From contig NZ_JAEDAJ010000001.1 of NCBI RefSeq assembly GCF_016623465.1, positions 813,963-877,962 of the forward strand: a stretch of DNA of 64,000 bases. The letters run 5' to 3'. Position numbers and translations under genes: made by a program. Positions 8,983 to 18,087 of this stretch are shown one piece after another. Below the pieces are notes generated by a model. The model was not told where the DNA came from. It saw only the letters and a list, made by a program, of their open reading frames with translations, and ran no database searches. How positions within the stretch are numbered: the stretch's first letter is position 1; every line of letters starts with the position of its first letter. The DNA is from Brachybacterium halotolerans (GTDB taxonomy: Bacteria; Actinomycetota; Actinomycetes; Actinomycetales; Dermabacteraceae).

Positions 8983-9901
8983 GGCGGATCCTCGGGTCGA
9001 GCACGGCGTAGAGCAGGTCCACGATGAGGTTGGTGAGCAGGAAGATCATCACCATGATCGTGACCACGGAGACGATCACGGGACTCTCGGACTTGTTGAT
9101 CGCCTGGTAGAGCACCGATCCGATGCCGTGGATGTTGAAGATGCGCTCGGTGACGATCGCGCCGCCCATGAGGGAGCCGAGGTCGGCGCCGATGAACGTC
9201 ACCACGGGGATCAGCGAGTTGCGCATGATGTGCTTGGAGATCACGCCGGTGCGCGAGAGCCCCTTGGCGGTCGCGGTGCGCACGTGGTCGGCCGTCGCGA
9301 CCTCGGTGATCGAGGTGCGGGTCAGCCGGAGGACGTATGCGAAGGAGACGACGCCGAGCACGAATCCTGGCAGCAGGAGGTTCTGGAGGCTCGCGTCGCG
9401 TCCGACGTTCACGGGCACCACCCCGAGCTTCACACCGAGGGTGAACTGGGCGACGAAGCCGATCACGAAGGTGGGGACCGCGATCACCAGCAGCGAGACC
9501 ATGAGCAGCGTGGTGTCGATCCAGGTGCCCTTCTTGAGGCCCGAGATGACGCCGGCGACGATGCCCAGGATGGTCTCGAAGACCACCGCGATGATCGCGA
9601 GGCGGAAGGTCACGGGGAACGCATCGCGGATCTGCTCGATGATCGGTCGGCCGTTGAAGCCGACGCCGAAGTCGCCGCGCACCACCTTCCCGACGTAGAT
9701 CAGCCACTGCACGATGAGCGGCTTGTCCAGGTTGTACTGCGATCGGAGCTGGTCCTGCACGGCCGGCGAGAGGGGCTTGTCGCCCATGATCGCCTGGATC
9801 GGATCGCCGCCCGCGTAGAACGCCATGACGTAGATCAGCAGGGTCGCGCCGAGGAAGACGGGGATCATCTGCAGCAGTCGCCGCCCGATGTACCAGATCA
9901 C
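8972..9901 (-). CDS. Peptide ABC transporter permease (DppB/OppB type)
   Basis: A 309-residue permease starting MIWYIGRRLLQMIPVFLGAT, the typical DppB amino terminus with its first membrane helix, then the extracytoplasmic segment (DPIQAIMGD...LGLDKP-like QYNLDKPLIVQWLIY) and a BPD_transp_1 core. The EAA loop is seen at TATAKGLSRTGVISKHIMRN. A GTG start at 9901 follows GAGGTGA at a suitable distance. A 250-nt gap with a stem-loop separates it from the upstream binding-protein gene, a common arrangement that lets the binding protein be made in excess over the membrane parts. Confidence 0.93.
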   Translation of the reverse strand: MIWYIGRRLLQMIPVFLGATLLIYVMAFYAGGDPIQAIMGDKPLSPAVQDQLRSQYNLDKPLIVQWLIYVGKVVRGDFGVGFNGRPIIEQIRDAFPVTFRLAIIAVVFETILGIVAGVISGLKKGTWIDTTLLMVSLLVIAVPTFVIGFVAQFTLGVKLGVVPVNVGRDASLQNLLLPGFVLGVVSFAYVLRLTRTSITEVATADHVRTATAKGLSRTGVISKHIMRNSLIPVVTFIGADLGSLMGGAIVTERIFNIHGIGSVLYQAINKSESPVIVSVVTIMVMIFLLTNLIVDLLYAVLDPRIRHAK

Positions 9902-10085
9902 TGGGTCACCTCAGGTTGATGGGAGAGGACGACGATCGCCGTCCCGGGGGAAGTTGGCCGGAGCGCTCGCGCGGGGCCGCTGACGCCCGTGTCCGGGCCG
10001 ACGCGGGACCGGGACGCGGGCCCGGCCGACGCGGGGCCGGGCCGACGTGGGGGCCGGTCCGGTGCCGGTGGTCCTGGACGGACCT

Positions 10086-10120
10086 CGGGGCGGGAAGGGC
10101 TCCGTGCCCCTCCCGCCCCG
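10086..10120 (-). terminator. Stem-loop between binding-protein and permease genes
   Basis: CGGGGCGGGA at 10086-10095 pairs with TCCCGCCCCG at 10111-10120, extended by GGG/CCC across a one-base bulge. It lies just past the binding-protein stop and probably acts as an attenuator or 3'-stabiliser in the operon. The rest of the gap (9902-10085) is GC-rich imperfect repeat. Confidence 0.65.
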
Positions 10121-10149
10121 GCATCAGCGGATGCGCGCAGCTCCGTCGA

Positions 10150-11793
10150 TCACTTGGTGATCGCGTAGTACAGCGGGACGGTGTCCCAGCCGTACTTCAC
10201 GTCGGAGACGTTCTCGGAGAAGCCGCCGAAGGTGTTCTGGTACCACAGCGGGATCGCCGGCAGGTCCTCCATGAGGATCGCCTCGGCCGCCTTGTACTTC
10301 TCGATCGCGGCGTCCTCGTCGGCCGCCGAGAGGCCCTCCTTGAGCAGATCGTCGAACTCGGGGTTCTTGTAGTCGCCGTCGTTCGAGCCCTTGCCGTCGG
10401 CCGCGGCCGAGGAGTAGAGGGGGCCCAGGAAGTTGTAGGCCGAGGGGTAGTCGGCCTGCCAGCCGGAGCGGAACGCGCCCTTGAGCTCGCGCTTGGTGAT
10501 CTGCTCGCGGAAATCGCCGAAGGCCGGGAACGGCTTGCCCTTGGCGGTGATGCCCAGGGTGTTGGCGATCGAGTTGCACACGGCGTCGACCCAGTCCTTG
10601 TGCGGGGCGTCGGCGTTGTAGGCCAGGGTGAACTCGCCCTTGAAGGGCTGCTTCTTCTCCGCCTCGGCCCAGAGCTTCTTTGCCTCGGCCTCGTCGAACT
10701 CGAGCACCTCGGCGCCCGGGATGTCCTTCTGGCCGCCGCCGGGGATCACCGGGGCGATGAAGTCCGTGGCGGGGGTGCGGGTGCCGTAGAAGAGCTTGTC
10801 GCAGATCTGCTTGCGGTTGATCGCGCGGGAGATGGCCTTGCGGCGCAGCGTGCCGGCCTCGCCCGAGAAGTTCGGGTCGTTCTGGGCGATCGTGAAGGAC
10901 TGGAAGACGGCGCCGGGATCGTTGACCGCGCGGTCGCCCAGGGTGTCCTGGTAGCTCGACAGGGCCGAGGTCGGGATGAGGTCGGTGACGTCGACCTCGC
11001 CGGACTCCAGGTCGCCGTACATGGTGTCGTCCGACGAGTAGATCGTGAAGGTCACGCCGGCGTTCTTCGCCTTGCGGGGGCCGTCGTACTTGTCGTTGGG
11101 GACGAGCACGATCTGCTGGTCGTGGTCCCAGGTGTCGACCATGTAGGGGCCGTTGGAGACCGGCTTCTCGCCGAAGGCCTTGGTGTCGTCGTAGAACGAC
11201 TCGGGCAGCGGCGAGTAGGCGCTGTAGCCCAGGCGGTTGGGGAAGTCGGACTGCTCGGAGACGAGCTTGACGGTGAAGGTCAGGTCGTCGACGACCTTGA
11301 GGCCCGAGAGGGTCTCCTTGCCGGTGGCCTTGTCGGCGCTGACCTTGTCGAAGCCCTCGATGGGCTCGAAGAAGCTCTGGCTCAGCTGGGCGTTCTTGGT
11401 GTTCGCGCCGAAGTTCCAGGCGTCGACGAACGACTTCGCGGTCACGGGCGAGTCGTCGGAGAACTTCTGGCCGTCCTTGACCTTGATGGTCCAGGTCTGG
11501 TTGTCGTCGGACTCGATCGAGTCGGCGACGTCGTTCTCGACCGTGCCGTCGGCCTTGTAGTAGACGAGGCCCGCGAAGACCGAGGTGATGATGCGGCCGC
11601 CGCCCACCTCATTGGTGTTGGTCGGGATCAGCGGGTTCTGGGGCTCGGTCTCGTTGGCGTAGACCGGATCGCCCGAGCCGCCGCCGGAGCCGCCGTCGCC
11701 GCTGTCGCTCCCGCCGCCGCAGGCGGACAGGGCGAGGGCGGCGGTGCCGGCGGCACCGGTGCCGAGGATCATCGAACGTCGCGAGATGGACAT
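10150..11793 (-). CDS. Peptide ABC transporter substrate-binding lipoprotein
   Basis: An extracellular solute-binding protein of family 5 (SBP_bac_5), 547 residues. The signal peptide has a twin-arginine (SRRSMIL, Arg5-Arg6) and a lipobox LSAC, so Cys25 should be lipidated and anchor the protein to the outer face of the membrane. A Gly/Ser/Asp linker follows, then NETEPQNPLIPTNTNEVGGG and the family regions RKAISRAINRKQICDKLFYG and PEFDDLLKEGLSAADEDAAI. The ATG at 11793 is chosen because AAGGAG sits 5 nt upstream; a GTG 6 nt further up would lie inside that site. It is first in the transporter operon. A peptide substrate is inferred from family. Confidence 0.93.
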   Translation of the reverse strand: MSISRRSMILGTGAAGTAALALSACGGGSDSGDGGSGGGSGDPVYANETEPQNPLIPTNTNEVGGGRIITSVFAGLVYYKADGTVENDVADSIESDDNQTWTIKVKDGQKFSDDSPVTAKSFVDAWNFGANTKNAQLSQSFFEPIEGFDKVSADKATGKETLSGLKVVDDLTFTVKLVSEQSDFPNRLGYSAYSPLPESFYDDTKAFGEKPVSNGPYMVDTWDHDQQIVLVPNDKYDGPRKAKNAGVTFTIYSSDDTMYGDLESGEVDVTDLIPTSALSSYQDTLGDRAVNDPGAVFQSFTIAQNDPNFSGEAGTLRRKAISRAINRKQICDKLFYGTRTPATDFIAPVIPGGGQKDIPGAEVLEFDEAEAKKLWAEAEKKQPFKGEFTLAYNADAPHKDWVDAVCNSIANTLGITAKGKPFPAFGDFREQITKRELKGAFRSGWQADYPSAYNFLGPLYSSAAADGKGSNDGDYKNPEFDDLLKEGLSAADEDAAIEKYKAAEAILMEDLPAIPLWYQNTFGGFSENVSDVKYGWDTVPLYYAITK

Positions 11794-12080
11794 GGACACT
11801 CCTTAGTGTCAAGGGATGCCGCGGCCGCGTGGACGGCCGGATCTCCGTACAGGGTCGCGCTCAGGACGATCCCGGAGGATCGGGGCGCGCGTCCTCCAGT
11901 GTGCACGACGCGACGGTGTGCGTAGCGCAAGAAGTGTCCATCCATTGGTCACGATACGGTCACTGCCCCGTCCGTCCGTCGATGCCGGGGAGATGCCGGG
12001 GAGCAGGCTGAGAGGACTGAGTTCCCACATCGGGCGCACTCGCCTCGCACGTGCGGCCCCTCGCGAGCGACAATGGGGCC

Positions 12081-13787
12081 ATGACTTCCGCACAGAACAC
12101 GCAGACCCCGCAGGACGCGCCCGTCGACCCCACGACGACGGACGCCTGGGAGCAGCTCCTCGCGCACGACGAGTCGCTCGACGGCTCGCTGCGCGAGTGG
12201 TTCGACGAGGACCCGCAGCGCGCGGAGCGCCTCACCCACGACGCCGCCGACCTGCACGTGGACCTCTCCAAGAACCTCGTGACCCCCGAGACCGTGGAGC
12301 TCCTGCTGCGCCTCGCCGAGGAGACCGGCGTGCTCGCGCGCCGCGATGCGATGTTCGCCGGCGAGCACATCAACACCACCGAGGACCGCGCCGTGCTGCA
12401 CACCGCGCTGCGCCGCCCTGAGGGCGCCTCCCCCGATCTCGTCGTCGACGGCCAGGACGTCGACCACGACGTGCACGAGACCCTCGCGCGCATCTACGAC
12501 TTCGCCCGCAAGGTCCGCTCGGGCGAGTGGACCGGCGTGACCGGCAAGAAGATCGAGACCGTCGTGAACATCGGCATCGGCGGCTCCGACCTGGGCCCCG
12601 TCATGGTCTACGAGGCGCTCAAGCCGCTCGCCCAGGAGGGCCTGCAGGCGCGCTTCATCTCCAACATCGATCCGACCGACGCGTACGAGACGACCGCGGA
12701 CCTCGACCCCGAGACGACCCTGGTGATCGTCGCCTCGAAGACCTTCACGACGCTCGAGACGATCACCAACGCGCGCCTGGTGCGCGAGTGGCTGCTCGCG
12801 GGACTGCGCGAGAACGCCGGACTCACCGCCGAGCAGGAGAAGGAGGCCGTGGCCAAGCACTTCGTCGCGGTCTCGACCGCGCTCGACAAGGTCGAGGCCT
12901 TCGGCATCGACCCCGCCAACGCCTTCGGCTTCTGGAACTGGGTGGGCGGCCGCTACTCCGTGGACTCCGCGATCGGCACCGTGCTCGCCACGGTCCTGGG
13001 CCCCGAGGCCTTCGAGGAGCTGCTCGCCGGCTTCCACGCGATGGACGAGCACTTCCGCACCGCCCCCGCCGCGCAGAACGTGCCGCTGCTGATGGGCCTG
13101 CTGAACATCTGGAACGTGAACTTCCTGGAGGCCGAGACCCACGCGGTCCTCCCCTACTCCCAGTACCTGCACCGCTTCCCCGCATACCTCCAGCAGCTGA
13201 CCATGGAGTCCAACGGCAAGTCGGTGCGCTGGGACGGCTCCACCGTGGTCACCGAGACCGGCGAGGTCTTCTGGGGCGAGCCCGGCACCAACGGGCAGCA
13301 CGCCTTCTACCAGCTGATCCACCAGGGCACCCGGATCATCCCCGCGGACTTCATCGCCTTCGCGAGCCCCGTGCGCCCGCTCAAGGACGGCGAGCAGGAC
13401 GTGCACGAGCTGTTCCTCGCGAACTTCTTTGCGCAGACCAAGGCCCTGGCCTTCGGCAAGACCGAGGAGGAGGTGCGCGCCGAGGGCACCGAGGGACCGC
13501 TCGTCGCCGCTCGCATGTTCTCCGGCGACCGGCCGTCGACCTCGATCATGGCGCCCTCGCTCACCCCGAGCGTGCTGGGCCAGCTGATCGCGCTGTACGA
13601 GCACATCACCTTCGTGGAGGGCTCCGTGTGGGGCATCAACTCCTTCGACCAGTGGGGCGTGGAGCTCGGCAAGCAGCTCGCCAAGGACCTCGCCCCCGCC
13701 GTCGCCGGCGACGAGGCCGCCATCGACGCCCAGGACTCCTCGACCGCCGAGCTGATCCGCTACTACCGGGACCACCGCACCGTCTGA
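12081..13787 (+). CDS. pgi: Glucose-6-phosphate isomerase
   Basis: Interconverts glucose-6-phosphate and fructose-6-phosphate in glycolysis and gluconeogenesis. The 568 residues contain the SIS sugar-binding loop [11 protein letters not shown], the first PGI signature around [11 protein letters not shown], the active-site region [12 protein letters not shown], and the second signature [18 protein letters not shown] near the C terminus. The ATG at 12081 gives the expected N terminus; an in-frame GTG at 12051 is less likely. GACAAT lies 6 nt before the ATG with only a weak G-rich ribosome site, so the mRNA may be leaderless. It is divergent from the peptide-binding gene. Unusual GC repeats and a long palindrome follow its stop. 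Confidence 0.97.
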   Translation: MTSAQNTQTPQDAPVDPTTTDAWEQLLAHDESLDGSLREWFDEDPQRAERLTHDAADLHVDLSKNLVTPETVELLLRLAEETGVLARRDAMFAGEHINTTEDRAVLHTALRRPEGASPDLVVDGQDVDHDVHETLARIYDFARKVRSGEWTGVTGKKIETVVNIGIGGSDLGPVMVYEALKPLAQEGLQARFISNIDPTDAYETTADLDPETTLVIVASKTFTTLETITNARLVREWLLAGLRENAGLTAEQEKEAVAKHFVAVSTALDKVEAFGIDPANAFGFWNWVGGRYSVDSAIGTVLATVLGPEAFEELLAGFHAMDEHFRTAPAAQNVPLLMGLLNIWNVNFLEAETHAVLPYSQYLHRFPAYLQQLTMESNGKSVRWDGSTVVTETGEVFWGEPGTNGQHAFYQLIHQGTRIIPADFIAFASPVRPLKDGEQDVHELFLANFFAQTKALAFGKTEEEVRAEGTEGPLVAARMFSGDRPSTSIMAPSLTPSVLGQLIALYEHITFVEGSVWGINSFDQWGVELGKQLAKDLAPAVAGDEAAIDAQDSSTAELIRYYRDHRTV

Positions 13788-13820
13788 TCCCGGCCCGGGC
13801 GTCGGCGCCCGGCGCCCGGC

Positions 13821-13901
13821 GCCGGGGCCCGGCGCCCGGCGCCCGGCGTCGGGGCCCGGCGCCCGGCGCCCGGCGTCGGGGCCCGGCGCCCGGCCGACGG
13901 A
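13821..13901. repeat. 27-bp GC-only tandem repeat after pgi
   Basis: Three 27-bp units start at 13821, 13848 and 13875 (core GGGGCCCGGCGCCCGGC), with a degenerate partial copy before them. Apart from two T positions the sequence is all G and C, and every unit can fold on itself. Confidence 0.75.
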
Positions 13902-13908
13902 AGCACCG

Positions 13909-13964
13909 CGAGAAGTACGAAACGGTTGCCCAGAGCGCTCTTGGCAACCGTTTCGTACTTCTCG
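13909..13964. repeat. 56-nt nearly perfect palindrome
   Basis: Arms 13909-13930 and 13943-13964 (22 nt, inner part GAAACGGTTGCC) are exact reverse complements. The 12-nt centre contains a further 5-bp palindrome (AGAGCGCTCT), so 27 of 28 pairs match. It is far less GC-rich than its flanks. It may be a bidirectional terminator between pgi and the permease, a protein-binding site, or a copy of a dispersed palindromic element. Positions 13965-14226 after it hold no gene; TACCCT near 14108 is a weak -10 candidate for the permease. Confidence 0.85.
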
Positions 13965-14226
13965 TCGATTCGAGGGGCACGGCGCGCCATGCCCCGGCGC
14001 CCCGGCACGTCACCTCCCGACTCCCGACTCCGGACGCTGCGACTCCCCATCCCGCGTCCCCGCGTCTCATCGGACACCCCGTGGTGGGCCGCGCGATCCG
14101 CCGCGAGTACCCTGATCCCAGCGCTCACCGTCGCCGCGGTGGGCGCTTCCGCATTCCGGCCGGTCGTCGCGCTGCGCGCCGCATCCGGTCCGGCGACCCC
14201 AGCTCCCCCGCGTCAGGACCCCCTCC

Positions 14227-15648
14227 GTGCCCGAGACCCCCACTCCGCGACATTCGTCGATCGACTCCGAGCAGTCGAGCCCGTCGGCCGACCCCGCGCT
14301 CGCGGGCCCGTCGACCTCCGTGTCCGCGCCCCGCACCGCGCGTCCTGAGGACGAGCGTCTGCCCCTCCCCCGCAGCCTCGTCTACGGCGCCCAGCACGTG
14401 CTCTCGATGTACGGCGGCGTGGTCGCCGTCCCGCTGATCGTCGGCGGCGCCGCGGGTCTGCCGGGAGACCAGATCGGGGTGCTCGTCGCGTCGGCCCTGT
14501 TCGTCTCGGGCGTGACCACGCTCCTGCAGTCCCTGGGCATCCCCTTCTTCGGGGCGAAGCTGCCGCTCGTGCAGGGCACCACCTTCGGTGCGGTCTCGAC
14601 GATGCTCGTCATCATCGCGGGCGACGGCGGACTCCCCTCGGTGTTCGGGTCGGTGATCGTCGCCGGTGTCGTCGGCTTCCTGCTCGCACCGGTGGTCTCG
14701 CGCCTGCAGCCGCTGTTCCCGCCGGTGGTGACGGGCACGATCATCGCCGCGATGGGCATCTCGCTGCTGCCGGTCGCGGCCGGCTGGATCATGGGCACGG
14801 AGGGAGCCCCCGGCTACGGCGGCGCCCTGCATCTGGGACTCGCCGCGCTCACTCTCGTCGCGGTGCTCCTGTTCTCGCGGATCCGGGCGCTCTCGGGCGT
14901 GGCGATCCTGCTGGGCATCGCCGTGGGCACCGTGATCGCCGCGATCGTCGGGGCCGCAGACTTCTCGAACGTGCTCACCGGCAGTGTCGTGGCCCTGCCG
15001 CGCCCGTTCGCCTTCGGCGTGCCGACGTTCCACCTCGCGGCCATCGTGCCGATGGTCGTGGTCATCATCGTGACCCTCATGGAGACCACCGCGAACCTGT
15101 TCGCGGTCACCAAGGTCGTCGGCACCGACCTGCCCCCTCGGCGCCTGGCCGACGGGCTGCGCGCCGACATGGCCGCGAGCGCACTGGCCCCGCTGGTGAA
15201 CTCGTTCCCGGCGACCGCGTTCGCGCAGAACATCGGACTGATCTCGGTCACCCGCGTGCGCTCGCGCTTCACCGTGGCCGCGGGCGGGGTCATCCTCGTG
15301 CTGCTGGGGCTCGTGCCTCTCCTGGGCCGCGTGGTCGCGGCCGTCCCCCAGCCAGTGCTGGGCGGCGCGGGCCTCGTGCTGTTCGGCTCGGTCGCCGCCG
15401 CGGGCATCCGCACCATCGGTGAGGCACCGCGCCGCGACGACCGCGACGCGGGCCACGACACCCTCATCGTCGCGGTCTCGCTGTCCCTCGCCGTGCTCCC
15501 GGTCGCCGTGCCCGCGCTCTACGACGCCCTGCCCTCGCTGGCCGCGATGGTGCTCGGCTCCGGCGTGAGCGCCGCCGCCTTCAGCGCCGTGCTCCTGAAC
15601 CTGCTGCTCAAGGGCCGCGGGGGCATCCGCCCCCACGATCACCTCTAG
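14227..15648 (+). CDS. NCS2-family purine permease (xanthine/uracil type)
   Basis: A 473-residue proton symporter for nucleobases with about 12-14 membrane helices. A 45-residue Ser/Pro-rich cytoplasmic tail precedes helix 1 (YGAQHVLSMYGG, with the conserved QH). LPLVQGTTFGA and the NCS2 signature QNIGLISVTRVRSR followed by VAAVPQPVLGGAGLVLFG are clear. The helix-8 motif MVVVIIVTLMETTANLFA contains the substrate-binding Glu of xanthine/urate-type members, so xanthine or urate is more likely than uracil, but this is inference. GTG start at 14227 with AGGA upstream. A hairpin terminator lies beyond, shared with the convergent MFS gene. Confidence 0.88.
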   Translation: MPETPTPRHSSIDSEQSSPSADPALAGPSTSVSAPRTARPEDERLPLPRSLVYGAQHVLSMYGGVVAVPLIVGGAAGLPGDQIGVLVASALFVSGVTTLLQSLGIPFFGAKLPLVQGTTFGAVSTMLVIIAGDGGLPSVFGSVIVAGVVGFLLAPVVSRLQPLFPPVVTGTIIAAMGISLLPVAAGWIMGTEGAPGYGGALHLGLAALTLVAVLLFSRIRALSGVAILLGIAVGTVIAAIVGAADFSNVLTGSVVALPRPFAFGVPTFHLAAIVPMVVVIIVTLMETTANLFAVTKVVGTDLPPRRLADGLRADMAASALAPLVNSFPATAFAQNIGLISVTRVRSRFTVAAGGVILVLLGLVPLLGRVVAAVPQPVLGGAGLVLFGSVAAAGIRTIGEAPRRDDRDAGHDTLIVAVSLSLAVLPVAVPALYDALPSLAAMVLGSGVSAAAFSAVLLNLLLKGRGGIRPHDHL

Positions 15649-15723
15649 ACGGCCCCGAAGGCCCGGCCGCCCGGGTGCTCGGCACCCCGCTGGGCCGGGC
15701 GCCCGCGGCCCGAGCCCGGGCAC

Positions 15724-15781
15724 AAGACACGAGGCCGGCGAACCAAGAACGGGCGTCCTCAGTTCGCCGGCCTCATATCTT
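15724..15781. terminator. Bidirectional hairpin between convergent transporter genes
   Basis: Arms 15724-15743 and 15762-15781 pair with two mismatches; the inner 13 bp (GAGGCCGGCGAAC) are perfect, with an 18-nt loop. It is A/T-rich at both outer ends, which suits termination from either side. Confidence 0.75.
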
Positions 15782-15789
15782 CTGTCCTC

Positions 15790-15866
15790 GGCCGACGGGC
15801 CGCACCTGCGCGGACCCACGGGCCGGGTCACCGTCGGCCGACGGGCCGTGCGTGCCGGCCGACGGG
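15790..15866. repeat. Three copies of GGCCGACGGG in a short spacer
   Basis: Exact decamers lie at 15790-15799, 15836-15845 and 15857-15866, embedded in longer degenerate repeats. The same decamer recurs elsewhere in the window. Confidence 0.7.
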
Positions 15867-15905
15867 CCGCGCGTCCCGATCGACGGACCGGCCGCGCCGC
15901 GGCGC

Positions 15906-17267
15906 TCAGGCGAGGTAGTCGACGTCCTTGGTCTCCGAGCCGATGAACAGCGCGACCAGGGTGACCACGGCCGCCAGTGCGAGGTAGCCGCCGACCAGCC
16001 AGAGCTGGCCGCCCATGGCCGTCCACAGGGCGATCAGGGCGTAGGGCGCGGGCGCCGCGCCGATCACCGAGGCCATGTTGTAGCTGACGGCGCTGCCGGT
16101 GTAGCGGACGTCGGCCGTGAACATCTCGGGCAGGAACGCCGCCATCGGCCCGAAGGTGAGGCCCATGAGCGAGAAGCCGATGATCAGCGCGGTCATGACG
16201 CCCACGGTGCCACCGCCCACCAGGGGGTGCAGGAGCAGACCGTAGATGCCGATGAGCACGGTGACGATGAGAAGCATGCGGCGCCGCCCCATGCGGTCGG
16301 CGAGCGGACCGGAAACCACAGTGAAGATGCCGAAGAAGACGACGCCGATGATGAGCATGGTCAGGAACGTGGGGCGCGCGTAGCCGAGCCCGGGCACGGC
16401 CCCATCGGCCGGCGTGGTGCCGACGACCATGAGGAACGCGGTCATCATGTAGAAGAGCACGTAGGTCGCGACCATGGCGAGGGTCGCGAGGATCAGCGGC
16501 TTCCAGGCGGTCCTGAACACGCGGGCGATCGGCACCGAGGCCACGCGCTGCTCGTCGAGGACCTTCTGGAAGGCGGGGGTCTCCATGAGCTTGAGCCGCA
16601 CCCACAGGCCCACGATCACGAGCGCCGCGGAGAACAGGAACGGCAGGCGCCAGCCCCAGGAGGCGAACTGAGCATCGGTCATGGTGAGGCTGAGGATCAC
16701 GAACAGGATGTTCGAGAGGATGAAGCCGATGGGCGCGCCGAGCTGCGGGAACGTGCCGTAGAGAGCGCGTTTGCCGGCGGGGGCGTTCTCGGTCGCGAGC
16801 AGCGCCGCACCGGACCATTCGCCGCCCAGCCCCACGCCCTGGCAGAAGCGCAGGAGCACGAGGATCGCGGGCGCGAGGATGGTGAAGCCGGGAGCGGAAG
16901 CGGTGGGCAGCACGCCGATGAGGAAGGTCGCGATGCCCATCACCAGCAGGCTCGCCACGAGCGTGCGCTTGCGGCCGATGCGGTCGCCGAAGTGCCCGAA
17001 GATGATCGAGCCGATGGGGCGCGCGAAGAACGCGACGCCGAAGATGGCGAAGGAGCTCAGCAGCTGCGTCGTGGGCGTCTCGTTCGGGAAGAAGAGCGCG
17101 GGGAAGACCAGCGAGGCCGCGGTCGCGTACGCGTAGAAGTCGAAGAACTCGATGGTCGTGCCGACCATCGAGGCGACGATCACGCGTCCGCGGGTGTTCG
17201 CGGGGGCTGCGTCGGGAGCGTTCGGCTCGGAGGGGGCCGACGTCGTCGGGGCGGGATAGTGCGTCAC
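15906..17267 (-). CDS. MFS transporter, metabolite:H+ symporter (MHS) family
   Basis: A 453-residue 12-helix major facilitator. MHS features are present: VASMVGTTIEFFDFYAYATA at helix 1, GHFGDRIGRKRTL in the 2-3 loop, LRFCQGVGLGGEWSGAALL in helix 4-5, and GPLADRMGRRRML in the 8-9 loop. Relatives include ShiA, ProP and dicarboxylate carriers; the substrate cannot be read from sequence. The GTG at 17267 gives normal family length; the open frame extends 34 codons further without MHS character. TACATT lies 8 nt before the GTG with TTCCGC 17 bp upstream, a possible promoter giving a nearly leaderless mRNA. It is divergent from the GNAT gene. Confidence 0.88.
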   Translation of the reverse strand: MTHYPAPTTSAPSEPNAPDAAPANTRGRVIVASMVGTTIEFFDFYAYATAASLVFPALFFPNETPTTQLLSSFAIFGVAFFARPIGSIIFGHFGDRIGRKRTLVASLLVMGIATFLIGVLPTASAPGFTILAPAILVLLRFCQGVGLGGEWSGAALLATENAPAGKRALYGTFPQLGAPIGFILSNILFVILSLTMTDAQFASWGWRLPFLFSAALVIVGLWVRLKLMETPAFQKVLDEQRVASVPIARVFRTAWKPLILATLAMVATYVLFYMMTAFLMVVGTTPADGAVPGLGYARPTFLTMLIIGVVFFGIFTVVSGPLADRMGRRRMLLIVTVLIGIYGLLLHPLVGGGTVGVMTALIIGFSLMGLTFGPMAAFLPEMFTADVRYTGSAVSYNMASVIGAAPAPYALIALWTAMGGQLWLVGGYLALAAVVTLVALFIGSETKDVDYLA

Positions 17268-17445
17268 GATCGGCGAATGTACGCTCAAGTCTCGACATGC
17301 GGAATTGTGTCCGAAATATGGAACTCTGGTGTCCGTCGCCGACCACCGCGTTCCGGTGACGCGGCCCACGCACCGGTGACCGACGGCACGCCCCGTCGTC
17401 CACAGCCGCCCTGCGCCGTGTCCTCGCCCGCTCTAGTCTGTCGCT

Positions 17446-17982
17446 GTGCCCTCAGCGATCACGCGTGATCTGACTCCCGAGGAGGCCCGTGCGCGCCTCG
17501 AGGAGGTGCTCGAGGTGTACCGCGCCGCGTGGGACGCGAGCGCGTCCCTGCTCGATCATCTGCGCGGTCGGATCCGCCATTCGCTCTCGCTGGTCCCTAG
17601 CACGCGGATCGCGGTCGTGGAGGACGAGCAGACCTCACAGCTGCACTCCATGCTGTTCGGGCACGCCTACCACCCGAGCTCCTGGTGGCCGCGGCAGGTG
17701 CAGGGGGCGCTCGAGGCTGCGGGCCTGGCGGACTGGTCGGACGACGCCTTCGAGGTGGTCGAGGTCGCCACCGCCCCCTGGGCGCGCGGACGCGGCTTCG
17801 CCCGCGCGCTCCTCGAGCACCTGCACGCGACGATGCCCCAGACCACGTCGCTGCTGTCGACGGGCCCCGACAATCCGGCGCGGGCCCTCTACCGTCGCTG
17901 CGGCTACGTGGAGCTGCTGCCGAACTTCCGCTACGAGGTCACCGGCTCCCCCGCCGTCGTCCTCGGCTACCGACGCGCCTGA
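17446..17982 (+). CDS. GNAT-family N-acetyltransferase
   Basis: A 178-residue cytoplasmic acetyltransferase. The acetyl-CoA-binding motif A is visible (VEVATAPWARGRGFARALLEHL, containing R/Q-x-x-G-x-A as RGRGFA), followed by motif B (DNPARALYRRCGYVELLPNFRYEV). Residues 1-60 are helical and not diagnostic. The substrate is unknown. The GTG at 17446 is preceded by TAGTCT at 17434-17439, exactly 6 nt away, with no ribosome site, so the transcript is probably leaderless. It stands alone between divergent and convergent neighbours. Confidence 0.85.
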   Translation: MPSAITRDLTPEEARARLEEVLEVYRAAWDASASLLDHLRGRIRHSLSLVPSTRIAVVEDEQTSQLHSMLFGHAYHPSSWWPRQVQGALEAAGLADWSDDAFEVVEVATAPWARGRGFARALLEHLHATMPQTTSLLSTGPDNPARALYRRCGYVELLPNFRYEVTGSPAVVLGYRRA

Positions 17983-18051
17983 GGCCGGTCGACCCGGAGG
18001 GCCGACGGGCCTGAGAGCCCACGCACCTGAGAGCCGCCGGTCCGGCGGTCC

Positions 18052-18087
18052 GCCCGGCCCCTCACTTCTCACGCCCGGCCGCTCACT
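18052..18087. repeat. 15-bp repeat over the acyl-CoA dehydrogenase stop codon
   Basis: The segments 18052-18066 and 18073-18087 match at 14 of 15 positions (GCCCGGCCNCTCACT), period 21. The second contains the real stop codon. Confidence 0.7.

Noticed and set aside
13821-13901. Possible protein-coding repeat downstream of pgi
   Set aside because: The open frames there are pure Ala/Gly/Pro/Arg artefacts of GC-only tandem repeats, without start signal or conservation.
14125-17403. A 1092-codon minus-strand frame opposite the purine permease and through the MFS gene
   Set aside because: It is out of frame with the true MFS gene, reads through a hairpin terminator, and its His/Asp/Arg-rich composition is typical of antisense frames.
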